Part shown: piece after piece, positions 34,205-43,125 of the stretch | Layout: the number at the start of each line of letters is the position of its first letter | Numbering within the stretch: the stretch's first letter is position 1 | NCBI GenBank assembly: GCA_016200915.1 | Contig: JACQDV010000011.1 | Coordinates: 1-57,334 of the forward strand | DNA from: Sphingobacteriales bacterium | GTDB lineage: Bacteria; Bacteroidota; Bacteroidia; Chitinophagales; Chitinophagaceae | Direction of reading: 5' to 3' | DNA: 57,334 nucleotides | Notes under the pieces: generated by a model | What the model saw: the letters and a program-made list of their open reading frames with translations, nothing else | Told to the model about the DNA's origin: nothing | Database searches by the model: none | Program-made: the position numbers and the translations under genes

Positions 34205-35359
34205 ATGAAATGGAGCAGCTTATTTCGCAAAACATTCCTCTCTCCTTTCCTGGAGTTTATACATGATAGCCGGGCAATTGGCATCATCCTGTTGCTCTGT
34301 ACCTTCTTATCATTACTCATTGCCAACTCAGGTACATCAGCAGCTTATCTGCAGTTTTGGAATACTTCCATTTCGCATAACAATTACTTACCGCATTCCA
34401 TTCTTCACTGGATCAACGATGGCTTAATGAGCATCTTTTTCTTTTTAGCAGGAATGGAAATTAAAAGAGAAATGATCAGTGGTGAATTATCCTCATTAAA
34501 AAAATCATTACTGCCAGTAATAGCAGCAGTAGGCGGAATGATCGTACCGGCTTTGATCTTCATCTTTTTCAATAGTAAAACAGATTACAGTCATGGCTGG
34601 GGAATACCCATGGCAACCGACATTGCCTTTTCATTAGGTGTTGCTTCTTTATTGGGCAAAAGAGTGCCGTTGGGACTAAAAGTTTTTTTTACAGCACTTG
34701 CCATCATTGATGATCTTGGGGCAATTGTAACCATTGCTGTTTTTTATTCTGCAACATTACAATGGTATTATCTGCTGGCTGCTGCAATAGTATTGATCAT
34801 ATTGTTGCTCCTTAATAAGTTCAAAGTAAAATTTGGCTGGTGGAATTATTTATTGGGTTTAGCATTATGGTTTTGTGTATTTAATTCAGGCATTCATGCT
34901 ACCATCGCCGGTGTATTATTTGCCTTTGCGATTCCATTAAATAAACTTCCTTCATTAGAACACAAGTTTCATGATGCAGTAAACTTTTTAATTCTGCCTT
35001 TATTTGCATTGGCCAACACTGCAATAATTTTACCGGCAGACATTAGCTCTGCCATTTCATCCAAATTAAGCATGGGCATCATCGCCGGTTTATTAATTGG
35101 CAAGCCACTTGGTATAACGCTGATTTGTTTCCTTGCAGTCAAATTAAATATTGCTCAATTACCATCTAAAACCAATTGGAAAAAATTATTGGGTGTTGGA
35201 TTATTAGCAGGAATAGGATTTACTATGTCCATCTTCATATCAATGCTTGCTTTTGATGATACTGCCTGGCAGGATATTTCAAAAATCGCCGTGTTAGCTG
35301 CTTCATTACTGGCAATGCTCATTGGATTTTTATGGCTCCGATTTTTTACAAAACTATAA
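34205..35359 (+). CDS. nhaA: Na+/H+ antiporter NhaA
   Basis: A 384-residue inner-membrane protein that expels Na+ in exchange for H+, important for salt and alkaline pH balance. It has about twelve hydrophobic segments. The paired aspartates of the ion site are seen in AIIDDLGAIVTI (Asp169/Asp170), and the conserved stretches NDGLMSIFFFLAGMEIKRE and PMATDIAFSLGV are present. Length is normal. It starts 36 bases after the OstA-like gene, so it may be partly read through from that operon. Confidence 0.96.
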   Translation: MKWSSLFRKTFLSPFLEFIHDSRAIGIILLLCTFLSLLIANSGTSAAYLQFWNTSISHNNYLPHSILHWINDGLMSIFFFLAGMEIKREMISGELSSLKKSLLPVIAAVGGMIVPALIFIFFNSKTDYSHGWGIPMATDIAFSLGVASLLGKRVPLGLKVFFTALAIIDDLGAIVTIAVFYSATLQWYYLLAAAIVLIILLLLNKFKVKFGWWNYLLGLALWFCVFNSGIHATIAGVLFAFAIPLNKLPSLEHKFHDAVNFLILPLFALANTAIILPADISSAISSKLSMGIIAGLLIGKPLGITLICFLAVKLNIAQLPSKTNWKKLLGVGLLAGIGFTMSIFISMLAFDDTAWQDISKIAVLAASLLAMLIGFLWLRFFTKL

Positions 35360-35430
35360 CAGCACTATCCATAATTGAAAAAATAAACTGGCACCATATT
35401 CGTTTGCCTCTAAAGTAAATAAGTACAACC

Positions 35431-35907
35431 ATGAAAAAGTTAATCGCATTACTATCCATCATTATTATTATTTCTATCACTCAAAAAACAAATGCGCAGG
35501 ATTACCGTCACCAGTTAGGCGTTCGCATTGGAAGTGTTGACCAGGTATTATCAACCGGTTTTACTTACAGGTACAATTTTACTAACAGCACAGCCATTGA
35601 AGGAATTTTAGATTTGAAAGATGATATTGCATTAGGCGCATTATTTGAAAAGAAAACTCCCTTAGGCAATCCCGAAGGGTTAAGCTGGTATTACGGCGCC
35701 GGTGCTTATGTTGGTTTTGGTAAAGAAAATAATTTAGGCGCCACTGGCATATTAGGAATGGACTACCAGTTTAGCGGTAACCTGCCATTAAATGTTTCTA
35801 TCGACTGGAAACCTGAACTTAATTTGGTAAAAGATGTTGCATTCAGAGCGGCTACCATTGGCGTATCTGTCCGGTTCTCATTGGGAAGTATTACTTCAGC
35901 AAAATAA
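35431..35907 (+). CDS. Small exported beta-barrel-like protein
   Basis: A 158-residue protein with a signal peptide (about 1-22, ending TNA). The mature part consists of short alternating strands rich in Gly, Tyr, Phe and Leu (HQLGVRIGS, GFTYRYNF, WYYGAGAYVGFG) and ends in a strand VSVRFSLG. This is the look of an eight-strand outer-membrane barrel of OmpA/OmpW size. No family is firmly recognised. It is followed by a terminator. Confidence 0.75.
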   Translation: MKKLIALLSIIIIISITQKTNAQDYRHQLGVRIGSVDQVLSTGFTYRYNFTNSTAIEGILDLKDDIALGALFEKKTPLGNPEGLSWYYGAGAYVGFGKENNLGATGILGMDYQFSGNLPLNVSIDWKPELNLVKDVAFRAATIGVSVRFSLGSITSAK

Positions 35908-35931
35908 AACCACGGTCAAATAATTAGCTGA

Positions 35932-35958
35932 GCCATCTCATAACAAATATGAGACGGC
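35932..35958 (+). terminator. Terminator after the barrel-like gene
   Basis: A 10-bp stem GCCATCTCAT/ATGAGACGGC (one G-U-type pair) with a 7-base loop is followed by TTTTTTA. The upstream in-frame ATG at 35949 of the next gene lies inside this stem, which argues against it as a start. Confidence 0.8.
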
Positions 35959-35975
35959 TTTTTTACTTTTATATT

Positions 35976-37484
35976 ATGAAAATCTTTTCTGCTGAACAAA
36001 TTCGTAATTGGGATGCTTATACAATTGCACACGAACCAGTCTCTTCTATTCACCTCATGGAAAGAGCAGCGGCGTGTTGTTATGAATGGATCACACTTCA
36101 TTTTCCTGATAAACATTTTAAAATATTTTGTGGCAAAGGAAATAATGGCGGCGATGGATTAGCTATTGCAAGAATGTTGTTGAATGCCGGCAAAGATGTT
36201 TCCGTTTATATTTTAGAATTTGGGCACAAAGGCACTGATGATTTTCAAATTAATTTACAACGGCTGCATGAGTTAACCACCAATATACATTTTATTCAGT
36301 CGGCTGAATATTTCCCGGTAATTAAAAAAGATGACATTATAATTGATGCCATATTGGGAACAGGACTAAATAAGCCATTAGATAATTTTACTGCCGAATT
36401 AGCAGCTTATATCAATCAATCTGGTGCAACAGTTATTGCAATTGATATCCCATCAGGGATGTTTGCTGATAAAAGTTGTAAAGATGAAATTACTGTAGAG
36501 GCAAATCATACACTTAGTTTTCAGCAATACAAACTTTCTTTTTTACTGCCCGAAAATGAAGATAAAGTTGGTGCTGTTCATGTGCTGAATATCGGATTGC
36601 ATAACCAATATTATCAAAGAGAAACAAGCCTGTTTGAATTAGTAAAGGAAGATTTAGTAAAAAGTATTTACCGGCCAAGGAAAAAATTTTCACATAAAGG
36701 AACTTATGGGCATGCCGCACTAATAACAGGAAGTATTGGGTTTATGGGTGCCGCTGAATTAAGCGCCGCTGCCTGCATGCGTAGTGGTGCTGGCAAATTA
36801 ACTTGTTACATTCCTGAATGTGGATATGAAATCATGCAGATAGCTGTTCCTGAAGCAATGAGTAAAATAAGTGGCACCGATGATCATTTAGAAACCTTTG
36901 AGCCTGTTGCTCATCATGAAGCCATCGGAATTGGTCCTGGTATTGGGCTACAACCTTCAACCATTGCAGTGTTAGAAAAAGTTTTTTCTTCCACTCAAAA
37001 ACCAATCGTTGTTGATGCTGATGCATTGAATATACTTTCAGTCAATCAGCAATTGCTTAGTAAACTTCCATCCCATTCTATACTTACTCCTCATCTCAAA
37101 GAGTTTGAAAAACTATTTGGCAAATCATCTAATGATTTTGAAAGATTAGAATCAGCACTGGTAAAAGCGACACAATTTAATTGTTTCATCATCCTTAAAG
37201 GTCATTATAGCTTTATCGCCTGTCCTGATGGTAAAGGTTATTTCAACAGCACTGGTAATGCAGGTATGGCCACCGCAGGAAGCGGTGATGTACTTACCGG
37301 TATTTTAGTTGGGCTTTTAGCTCAGGGTTATACTCCCTTAGAAACCTGTATCCTCGGAGTTTATTTACATGGGCTGGCGGGTGATTTTGCTGCTATAAAA
37401 CTTTCTATGGAAGCGATGATTGCCGGAGATATAACTGATAATCTCAGCGAAGCTTTTAAAAAAATTTGTGGTCAAAATTTTTGA
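35976..37484 (+). CDS. nnr: Bifunctional NAD(P)HX epimerase/dehydratase
   Basis: A 502-residue enzyme that repairs hydrated NADH/NADPH. The start at 35976 (MKIFSAEQIRNWD) is chosen because the longer frame begins inside a terminator stem. The N-terminal YjeF epimerase domain (about 1-215) has GKGNNGGDGLAIAR and the metal/catalytic stretch IIDAILGTGL. The C-terminal ADP-dependent dehydratase domain (about 225-502) has KGTYGHAALITGS, VDADALNIL, a THPHLKEF-type motif (LTPHLKEFEKL) and GNAGMATAGSGDVLTGI. Fusion of both domains is normal for this family. Confidence 0.95.
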   Translation: MKIFSAEQIRNWDAYTIAHEPVSSIHLMERAAACCYEWITLHFPDKHFKIFCGKGNNGGDGLAIARMLLNAGKDVSVYILEFGHKGTDDFQINLQRLHELTTNIHFIQSAEYFPVIKKDDIIIDAILGTGLNKPLDNFTAELAAYINQSGATVIAIDIPSGMFADKSCKDEITVEANHTLSFQQYKLSFLLPENEDKVGAVHVLNIGLHNQYYQRETSLFELVKEDLVKSIYRPRKKFSHKGTYGHAALITGSIGFMGAAELSAAACMRSGAGKLTCYIPECGYEIMQIAVPEAMSKISGTDDHLETFEPVAHHEAIGIGPGIGLQPSTIAVLEKVFSSTQKPIVVDADALNILSVNQQLLSKLPSHSILTPHLKEFEKLFGKSSNDFERLESALVKATQFNCFIILKGHYSFIACPDGKGYFNSTGNAGMATAGSGDVLTGILVGLLAQGYTPLETCILGVYLHGLAGDFAAIKLSMEAMIAGDITDNLSEAFKKICGQNF

Positions 37485-37497
37485 AAACCTCACCATA

Positions 37498-37743
37498 TCA
37501 CCTGCTTATTTCAATATCATATTTACACAGAAGTCCATATAATCCCGGGGTTGAAAACTTTGCTTTCTTTATTTTATTGGCAGCCGGGTCAAGTGCATAA
37601 TTAAAGGCAGTGCTGAAATTCGCTTTTTCTAAAAATGTATTATCAAACACGGAACCCTCCAGATTACTATTATCAAATACAACCGCACCGGCATCTGCTT
37701 CTGCAAAATCAACTTCTTTCAATTCACAATTTTTAAATACTGT
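37498..37743 (-). pseudogene. Pentapeptide-repeat protein, 3' remnant after an in-frame stop
   Basis: Directly after the TAA at 37744-37746, and in the same frame, reading continues TVFKNCELKEVDFAEADAG, VVFDNSNLEGSVFDNTF, then LEKANFSTAFNYALDPAANK and ends GLLCKYDIEISR. This is the C-terminal half of a pentapeptide-repeat protein (A(D/N)LXX coils) with the usual closing segment of Bacteroidota members. The stop most likely replaced a Lys codon (AAA to TAA). A TTG at 37722 could restart translation, but the repeat would lack its N-terminal coils. Confidence 0.75.
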
Positions 37744-38451
37744 TTACTTGATCTTTATACTATAAAAAGAAGAATGATTCAATACACAATTTTCAAATCG
37801 AAAACTCAATCCAAATTCACTGCAATGCTCAAAATGTAAGCCTAACATTTTGCAATCTTTAAAATAAATATCCATGAATACTGTTTTGCCCGGCATCACA
37901 TTACTTAGATTACAATCAGTAAACACACAATCAGCTGCATTTTGCACCATGGCTTCTGCCTGTGCAACGTTAGCGGTTGCTGCATCATAAGCAGCTTGTG
38001 CCGTTTTCAGCTGCACATCAGACACTACATTATTTTGTACCAGCGGGGTAATCTTTGCTACATTGATTTGTGCATTGGTTTGATTGGCTTTTGCTGCTGC
38101 TAATGTTGCCTTTGCATTATTCAGTTGCTCCGCATAAGGACGGTCATTAATTTGAAACAACGGTTGCCCTTTTCTCACATAATCTCCCTCATCCACATAT
38201 ATCTTATCAAGATATCCGTTCACCTGCGGACGAATCTCAATATCCTTACTTCCCTGTAGTGAAGCAGCATATTCTTTGTAAGTAGTAGCTGCCGTACTAC
38301 TCACAGTAATTACCGGCAGTTGTGGTGTTGGTTGTTCAAATCCTGCCTGGTTTCCGGATGATGAATTACATCCGTAAACAATAAATACAGTAATGGCTAT
38401 TATTAGTAAATAACTTAGTCTTTTTAATGCCATTGAGTTGATTGCTTGCAT
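37744..38451 (-). pseudogene. Chimera: RND membrane-fusion protein N-terminus joined to pentapeptide repeats
   Basis: Of 235 codons, the first 171 or so encode an AcrA/MexA-type periplasmic adaptor. This part has a lipoprotein signal ending VYGC, the lipoyl-like block EIRPQVNGYLDKIYVDEGDY, and helical-hairpin residues through AQAEAMVQNA. The sequence then switches in frame to pentapeptide-repeat protein (CVFTDCNLSNV...FMDIYFKDCKMLGLHFEHC) and ends at a premature TAA. The adaptor's second lipoyl half and beta-barrel are missing, and no RND pump or outer-membrane channel gene follows. A deletion that removed the pump genes and fused two unrelated genes is the simplest reading. The start may be 38451 or 38433. 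Confidence 0.8.
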
Positions 38452-38942
38452 TGTTTAATTTTTTTCTGTTAATAAAAATCCATGCCTTTAATGTCCTGCT
38501 GCTTGTGCTATGACGAACAGCAAAAACTTAACAGGACAGTTTTTGACCTTTTCTGTTTAAACTCTTTTACAGTTTTACAGTTTTACATAAGAAACGTAAT
38601 TGCACGGTATCAAAACCAGTGCTGCAACGAGATAGCTACGGGATAAATTGGAATAGTTGGTTGCTGTTTTCGGGGACAGTCTAAATACGAAAATACTTTT
38701 TTTATGAAGATGAAAATCAAATGGGTTGTGATTAACCTACGTTTTGAATATTCAATCAATATTTTTTTTAATCTGACGATTTGTTCATTTTTTCTGTGCC
38801 AATTAAGCCACATTCTATCTTCCAATCCCCAAAATTTTTCCTCCTAAAGCCCCCAATTCCCAAATTCTCCCCACTGCTTCTTTTTTAATGCTTTCCCCCT
38901 ATCTTTGCCGACCTTAAAATCAACAGCTTATAATAACTGTAT
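38452..38942. other. Gene-free region between the chimeric pseudogene and hppA
   Basis: About 490 bases. There are tandem words TTTTACAG/TTTTACAG/TTTTACA around 38567-38587 and a -7 box for hppA at 38900-38907. A 71-codon minus-strand frame (38610-38825) has no protein-like features. Nothing else is seen. Confidence 0.5.
38900..38907 (+). promoter_or_regulatory. -7 box TATCTTTG of hppA
   Basis: TATCTTTG fits TAnnTTTG and lies 35 bases before the ATG at 38943. No clear -33 TTG is present at the usual distance. Confidence 0.45.
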
Positions 38943-41375
38943 ATGGAGAAATTGATCTACCTGGTACCGGTAATGGGTATTATCGGACTTCTTTACACAC
39001 TTATTAAATTTAATTGGGTATCTAAACAGGATGCAGGTACCGACCGCATGAAGGAAATCAGCAATTATATTGCTGAAGGCGCTATGGCATTCCTTAAAGC
39101 TGAATGGAAAATATTGGGCTATTTTGTTGTTATTGTTGCTTTGCTGCTGGTATTAATGTCACGCAGCAATCCTCATTCTGACTGGACTATCGCTATTGCT
39201 TTTATTTTAGGTGCGGTGTTCAGCGCTACGGCTGGTTATATCGGAATGAAAGTAGCTACCAAAGCCAATGTAAGAACAGCTCATGCAGCCCGTACCAGTT
39301 TAAGTAAAGCATTAAATGTTTCTTTTACTGGTGGCTCTGTAATGGGTTTAGGTGTAGCTGGTTTGGCTGTGCTTGGCTTAGGAAGTTTGTTCATATTATT
39401 AAAAACATATTTTGGAGCCACTATTGTTGACAGTGAGGAGATGCTGAAAACAATTGAAGTACTCACAGGATTTTCATTAGGCGCTGAATCCATTGCCCTT
39501 TTTGCCCGTGTGGGCGGAGGTATTTATACAAAAGCTGCCGATGTAGGTGCAGACTTAGTGGGTAAAGTAGAAGCTGGTATTCCTGAAGATGACCCACGCA
39601 ACCCTGCTACTATTGCTGATAATGTTGGGGATAATGTAGGTGATGTTGCCGGTATGGGTGCTGATTTATTTGGATCTTATGTTGCTACTGTTTTAGCCAC
39701 TATGGTATTAGGACAGGAAACACATTCAACCGATAATTTTGGCGGCCTTGCTCCAATTTTATTACCAATGCTGATTGCAGGCACAGGAATTTTATTCTCC
39801 ATCATAGGAACATTGTTTGTTAAGATAAGTGAAGCTGCTGCCATTAGTACGGATGTGGTGCAAAAAGCATTGAACATGGGGAACTGGGGTTCAATTGTTC
39901 TTACTGCTATCGCTTCTGTAGGATTAGTATATTATATCCTTCCTGAAACAATGACACTGCGTGGACATGATTTTACTAAATGGGGGGTGTTGGGTGCCAT
40001 TGCCGTTGGTTTAGTAGTAGGAACTTTAATGAGCATCATTACTGAATATTATACAGCAATGGGCAAACGTCCTGTGCTAAGTATCATCCGTCAATCATCA
40101 ACCGGTCATGCTACCAATGTTATTGGGGGTTTGGCAGTGGGTATGGAATCAACCTTCTTACCTATCCTTGTATTAGCAGGTGGTATTTATGGTTCTTATG
40201 CCTGTGCAGGATTATACGGTGTGGCTATTGCGGCGGCTGGTATGATGGCAACAACAGCTATGCAATTAGCGATTGATGCATTTGGTCCTATTGCTGATAA
40301 TGCTGGTGGTATTGCTGAAATGAGTGAATTGCCAAAAGAAGTTCGTGAAAAAACAGACGTACTCGATGCAGTTGGTAACACAACTGCTGCAACCGGTAAA
40401 GGTTTCGCCATTGCTTCTGCTGCATTAACAGCATTAGCATTGTTTGCTGCCTTTGTTGGTGTGGCAAAAATTGATGGTATCAATATTTATAAAGCAGATG
40501 TATTAGCATCTTTATTTGTTGGTGGAATGATTCCTTTCATCTTTTCTTCCCTGGCAATCCGTGCAGTTGGACAAGCTGCTATGGCTATGGTAGAAGAAGT
40601 TCGCCGCCAGTTTAAGAACATCCCCGGTATAATGGAAGGAACAGGCAAACCAGAATACGATAAGTGTGTTGCCATTTCAACCGATGCCTCTATTAAAAAA
40701 ATGATGTTACCCGGTGCTATAACAATTCTTTCTCCAATAATCATTGGTTTTACACTCGGCCCTGAAGCATTGGGTGGTTTCTTAGCTGGTGCTACGGTGA
40801 GTGGTGTATTGATGGGTATGTTCCAGAACAATGCCGGTGGTGCATGGGATAATGCCAAGAAGAGTTTTGAAAAAGGTGTTGAAATTAATGGAGAAATGTA
40901 TTACAAAAAATCTGAGCCCCATAAAGCATCGGTAACAGGTGATACAGTGGGCGACCCATTCAAAGATACTTCTGGTCCTTCAATGAACATTTTGATCAAG
41001 TTAATGTCAATCGTTTCATTGGTAATTGCTCCTACATTAGCACAAATTCATCATACAAAAGCTGCTGAAGCCGGAGTAAAAGAAATAAAGAGTGTAACTG
41101 TTACCTACCAGCAGGGAAGTGAAACTGCTGCTGCAAACGATACTAGTAAAACAGTTAATATAAAAGTAGATAATGGTACAATAGAAGCTGAATTTAAACC
41201 TTTAATAGATGCACTGAGAGCGGATAAACTGATAGAAGGAAACAGTTATAATATTGAACTGAAAGATGGGAACCTGGTTGTAAACGGGAAAGCAGTGGAT
41301 GCAACCCTCACAGAAAAATTGAAACAATTCTTCAATGGTAAAACAAATTTTAATTTAAAAATTTCAGAAAACTAA
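38943..41375 (+). CDS. hppA: Membrane-bound ion-translocating pyrophosphatase
   Basis: An 810-residue integral membrane enzyme that couples pyrophosphate hydrolysis to H+ or Na+ pumping. The substrate site is complete: [20 protein letters not shown] with the following [16 protein letters not shown], and later [12 protein letters not shown] and DNAKKSFE. The sequence [10 protein letters not shown] has Ala where K+-independent enzymes carry Lys, so it is predicted to be the K+-dependent type. After the last membrane segment (about residue 700) there is a tail of about 108 residues, ending [13 protein letters not shown], not part of the catalytic core. The gene is followed by a CTAATCAG-family terminator. 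Confidence 0.96.
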   Translation: MEKLIYLVPVMGIIGLLYTLIKFNWVSKQDAGTDRMKEISNYIAEGAMAFLKAEWKILGYFVVIVALLLVLMSRSNPHSDWTIAIAFILGAVFSATAGYIGMKVATKANVRTAHAARTSLSKALNVSFTGGSVMGLGVAGLAVLGLGSLFILLKTYFGATIVDSEEMLKTIEVLTGFSLGAESIALFARVGGGIYTKAADVGADLVGKVEAGIPEDDPRNPATIADNVGDNVGDVAGMGADLFGSYVATVLATMVLGQETHSTDNFGGLAPILLPMLIAGTGILFSIIGTLFVKISEAAAISTDVVQKALNMGNWGSIVLTAIASVGLVYYILPETMTLRGHDFTKWGVLGAIAVGLVVGTLMSIITEYYTAMGKRPVLSIIRQSSTGHATNVIGGLAVGMESTFLPILVLAGGIYGSYACAGLYGVAIAAAGMMATTAMQLAIDAFGPIADNAGGIAEMSELPKEVREKTDVLDAVGNTTAATGKGFAIASAALTALALFAAFVGVAKIDGINIYKADVLASLFVGGMIPFIFSSLAIRAVGQAAMAMVEEVRRQFKNIPGIMEGTGKPEYDKCVAISTDASIKKMMLPGAITILSPIIIGFTLGPEALGGFLAGATVSGVLMGMFQNNAGGAWDNAKKSFEKGVEINGEMYYKKSEPHKASVTGDTVGDPFKDTSGPSMNILIKLMSIVSLVIAPTLAQIHHTKAAEAGVKEIKSVTVTYQQGSETAAANDTSKTVNIKVDNGTIEAEFKPLIDALRADKLIEGNSYNIELKDGNLVVNGKAVDATLTEKLKQFFNGKTNFNLKISEN

Positions 41376-41473
41376 GCAACCTTTCCCTATCTTTACTGCT
41401 CTATAAAAAAGCAAAGAAATAAATAAAAATATTGGCATAAGCTAAAAAGAGTCTAATCAGAACCATATACCGA

Positions 41474-41499
41474 AGTCCCGTTGTTTCTACATCGGGGCT
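41474..41499 (+). terminator. Terminator, CTAATCAG family, copy C
   Basis: The stem AGTCCCG/CGGGGCT is followed by CTCTTTTTTAT. It is preceded by TCTAATCAGAACC and TACCGA, matching copies A and B at 12.6 and 13.2 kb although the genes are unrelated. Confidence 0.8.
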
Positions 41500-41528
41500 C
41501 TCTTTTTTATAGAAGGCCTGTAAATAAA

Positions 41529-41553
41529 AAGAGGCTGTATTAAACAACCTCTT
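41529..41553 (-). terminator. Terminator after the YceI gene
   Basis: The stem AAGAGGCTG/CAACCTCTT (one mismatch) with a 7-base loop is followed on the minus strand by TTTTATTTA. It is paired with the opposing hppA terminator 30 bases away. Confidence 0.7.
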
Positions 41554-41559
41554 GAGCTT

Positions 41560-41587
41560 TTTGAACCTATTAAACCTTTTAAACTTC
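41560..41587. repeat. Word repeat (AACCTnTTAAACCTTTTAAAC type)
   Basis: The tract TTTGAACCTATTAAACC followed by TTTTAAACTTC repeats an AAACCTTTT word next to the yceI stop codon. It is a low-complexity intergenic tract of the kind seen at other gene edges here. Confidence 0.45.
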
Positions 41588-42142
41588 TTATGCTTCCACT
41601 GTTTCAGGAGCAGCCACTTTTACATACTGTACTTCTGTATGAATTTTCACATCATCCGAAACTACTACGCCACCAGCTTCAGTAACTGCATTCCAACTTA
41701 AACCAAATTCTTTACGGCTGATCTTGCCAGTTACAGTGAACCCTGCTTTTACATTACCCCATGGATCTGTCATCACACCACCAAACTCAACTGCCAGTTT
41801 TACTTTTTTAGTGATATCACGAATGGTAAGAACACCTTCCAATTCCAAATTCTCATCATCTTTTTTAGTGAGCCTGGTACTGTTGAATTTTAATTCAGGG
41901 TATTTCTCTGCATTAAAGAAATCATCAGATTTCAGGTGTCCATCTCTTTGTTCATTACCTGTATTTACAGAAGCTGTTTTAGCAGTAAATAAAATTTGAG
42001 CATCTGCAAAATCATCACTGCTTGTTTCAACAGTTGATTCAAACTCATTGAATGAACCGGTAACAGTTGTTATCATCAGGTGTTTTACTTTAAATTGAAC
42101 CTGCGAATGCGTAGGGTCAATTGTCCATTTTGTCTTTTTCAT
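41588..42142 (-). CDS. YceI family protein
   Basis: A 184-residue lipocalin-like beta-barrel that binds long isoprenoid lipids such as polyprenyl chains. Hallmarks are the start TKWTIDPTHSQVQFKVKHL, the SSDDFADAQILFTAKTASVN strand pair, the NTGNEQRDGHLKSDDFF block, and the end EFGLSWNAVTEAGGVVVSDD. No signal peptide is present, so it should stay in the cytoplasm, as in many Bacteroidota YceI proteins. It follows the pirin gene on the same strand with a 39-base gap; the two are often co-expressed stress genes (inference). Confidence 0.94.
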   Translation of the reverse strand: MKKTKWTIDPTHSQVQFKVKHLMITTVTGSFNEFESTVETSSDDFADAQILFTAKTASVNTGNEQRDGHLKSDDFFNAEKYPELKFNSTRLTKKDDENLELEGVLTIRDITKKVKLAVEFGGVMTDPWGNVKAGFTVTGKISRKEFGLSWNAVTEAGGVVVSDDVKIHTEVQYVKVAAPETVEA

Positions 42143-42181
42143 AACGGTCTTTTTGTTTTGTTTGTCAATATTTAATTTTAA

Positions 42182-42892
42182 TTAATTCATTGGTATTTCC
42201 ATAACCAGTAATTCAGCATTCTTATTGGCAGTAATACCGATTACATCAGCACCCACAATACCCATTCCATCTCTTTTGTATAAATTCTGGTCATTTACTT
42301 TTACTTCACCCTCCAGTACAAACAGATACACTCCATTAGTAGTTATGTTTTGTTTGTACGAAAGCGATTTACCTGCTTCCAGTTTTGCTAATGAAAACCA
42401 CGCATCCTGGTTAATCCAAATGCCACCATCTTTTTCATCAGGAGAAACTACCACCTGCCATTGATTTACCCTTGCTGCCGGATCAAAAGTCTTTTGCTCA
42501 TACCGTGGCGCTATATTTTTGTCTTTAGGGAAAATCCATATCTGTAAAAAATTTACTTCTTCCGTTGAAGAAGCATTCATCTCGCTATGAAAAATTCCCG
42601 AGCCTGCACTCATTATCTGTACATCGTTTGTTTTAATCACTTCACTCCTGCCGGCTGAGTCCTTATGTGACAACGTACCTCCAAGAGGAATAGAAATGAT
42701 CTCCATATTATCATGCGGATGTTTGCCAAAACCCATTCCTGCCTCAACTACATCATCATTCAGCACCCTCAGCAAACCAAACCTTACCCTTTCCGGGTTG
42801 TGATACCCGGCAAAACTAAAACTGTGGTAAGAGTTAAGCCAGCCATGATCCGAATGTCCCCTTGTGCCAGCTCTATGAATTATGGTGTTCAT
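42182..42892 (-). CDS. Pirin family protein
   Basis: A 236-residue double-cupin, iron-binding protein; bacterial pirins include quercetin 2,3-dioxygenases and stress-related regulators. The metal site is visible in GKHPHDNMEIISIPLGG (two His and a Glu-containing motif) and in the following IMSAGSGIFHSEMN. The start block HRAGTRGHSDHGWLNSYHSF is highly typical of the family. Length is normal. A perfect 18-bp palindrome (42919-42936) lies 26 bases upstream, suggesting control by a dimeric regulator. Confidence 0.94.
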   Translation of the reverse strand: MNTIIHRAGTRGHSDHGWLNSYHSFSFAGYHNPERVRFGLLRVLNDDVVEAGMGFGKHPHDNMEIISIPLGGTLSHKDSAGRSEVIKTNDVQIMSAGSGIFHSEMNASSTEEVNFLQIWIFPKDKNIAPRYEQKTFDPAARVNQWQVVVSPDEKDGGIWINQDAWFSLAKLEAGKSLSYKQNITTNGVYLFVLEGEVKVNDQNLYKRDGMGIVGADVIGITANKNAELLVMEIPMN

Positions 42893-42918
42893 ATGTAAAA
42901 CTTTGTAAAATTAGAATA

Positions 42919-42936
42919 TTGATGTTTAAACATCAA
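42919..42936. promoter_or_regulatory. Perfect palindrome TTGATGTTTAAACATCAA, probable operator
   Basis: An 18-base perfect palindrome (9-base arms, no spacer) centred about 35 bases upstream of the pirin ATG. The position and symmetry suit a homodimeric regulator of the pirin-YceI unit. There is no T-run after it, so it is not a terminator. Confidence 0.6.
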
Positions 42937-43125
42937 ATTTGATACCAAAATGGAATTCAGCCATTTTTTCATGAATAAAATAGTATTCTTTAACACTAAC
43001 TGGCTGTATAAATATTCACTTCCATACTATAATTAAAACTTCGGAATACAAACATTATCTTTTTCTGCCTGCATTTACCCGAAGTGTTGTTACATTAATT
43101 AATTTTGAAGAGAACCAATACTCAA

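Noticed and set aside
35949-35975. Longer start of the NAD(P)HX repair gene
   Set aside because: The codons lie in the 3' stem of the preceding terminator, and the added residues do not match the family.
38610-38825. 71-codon minus-strand frame in the gap before hppA
   Set aside because: No family, signal or conserved pattern, and no plausible promoter.
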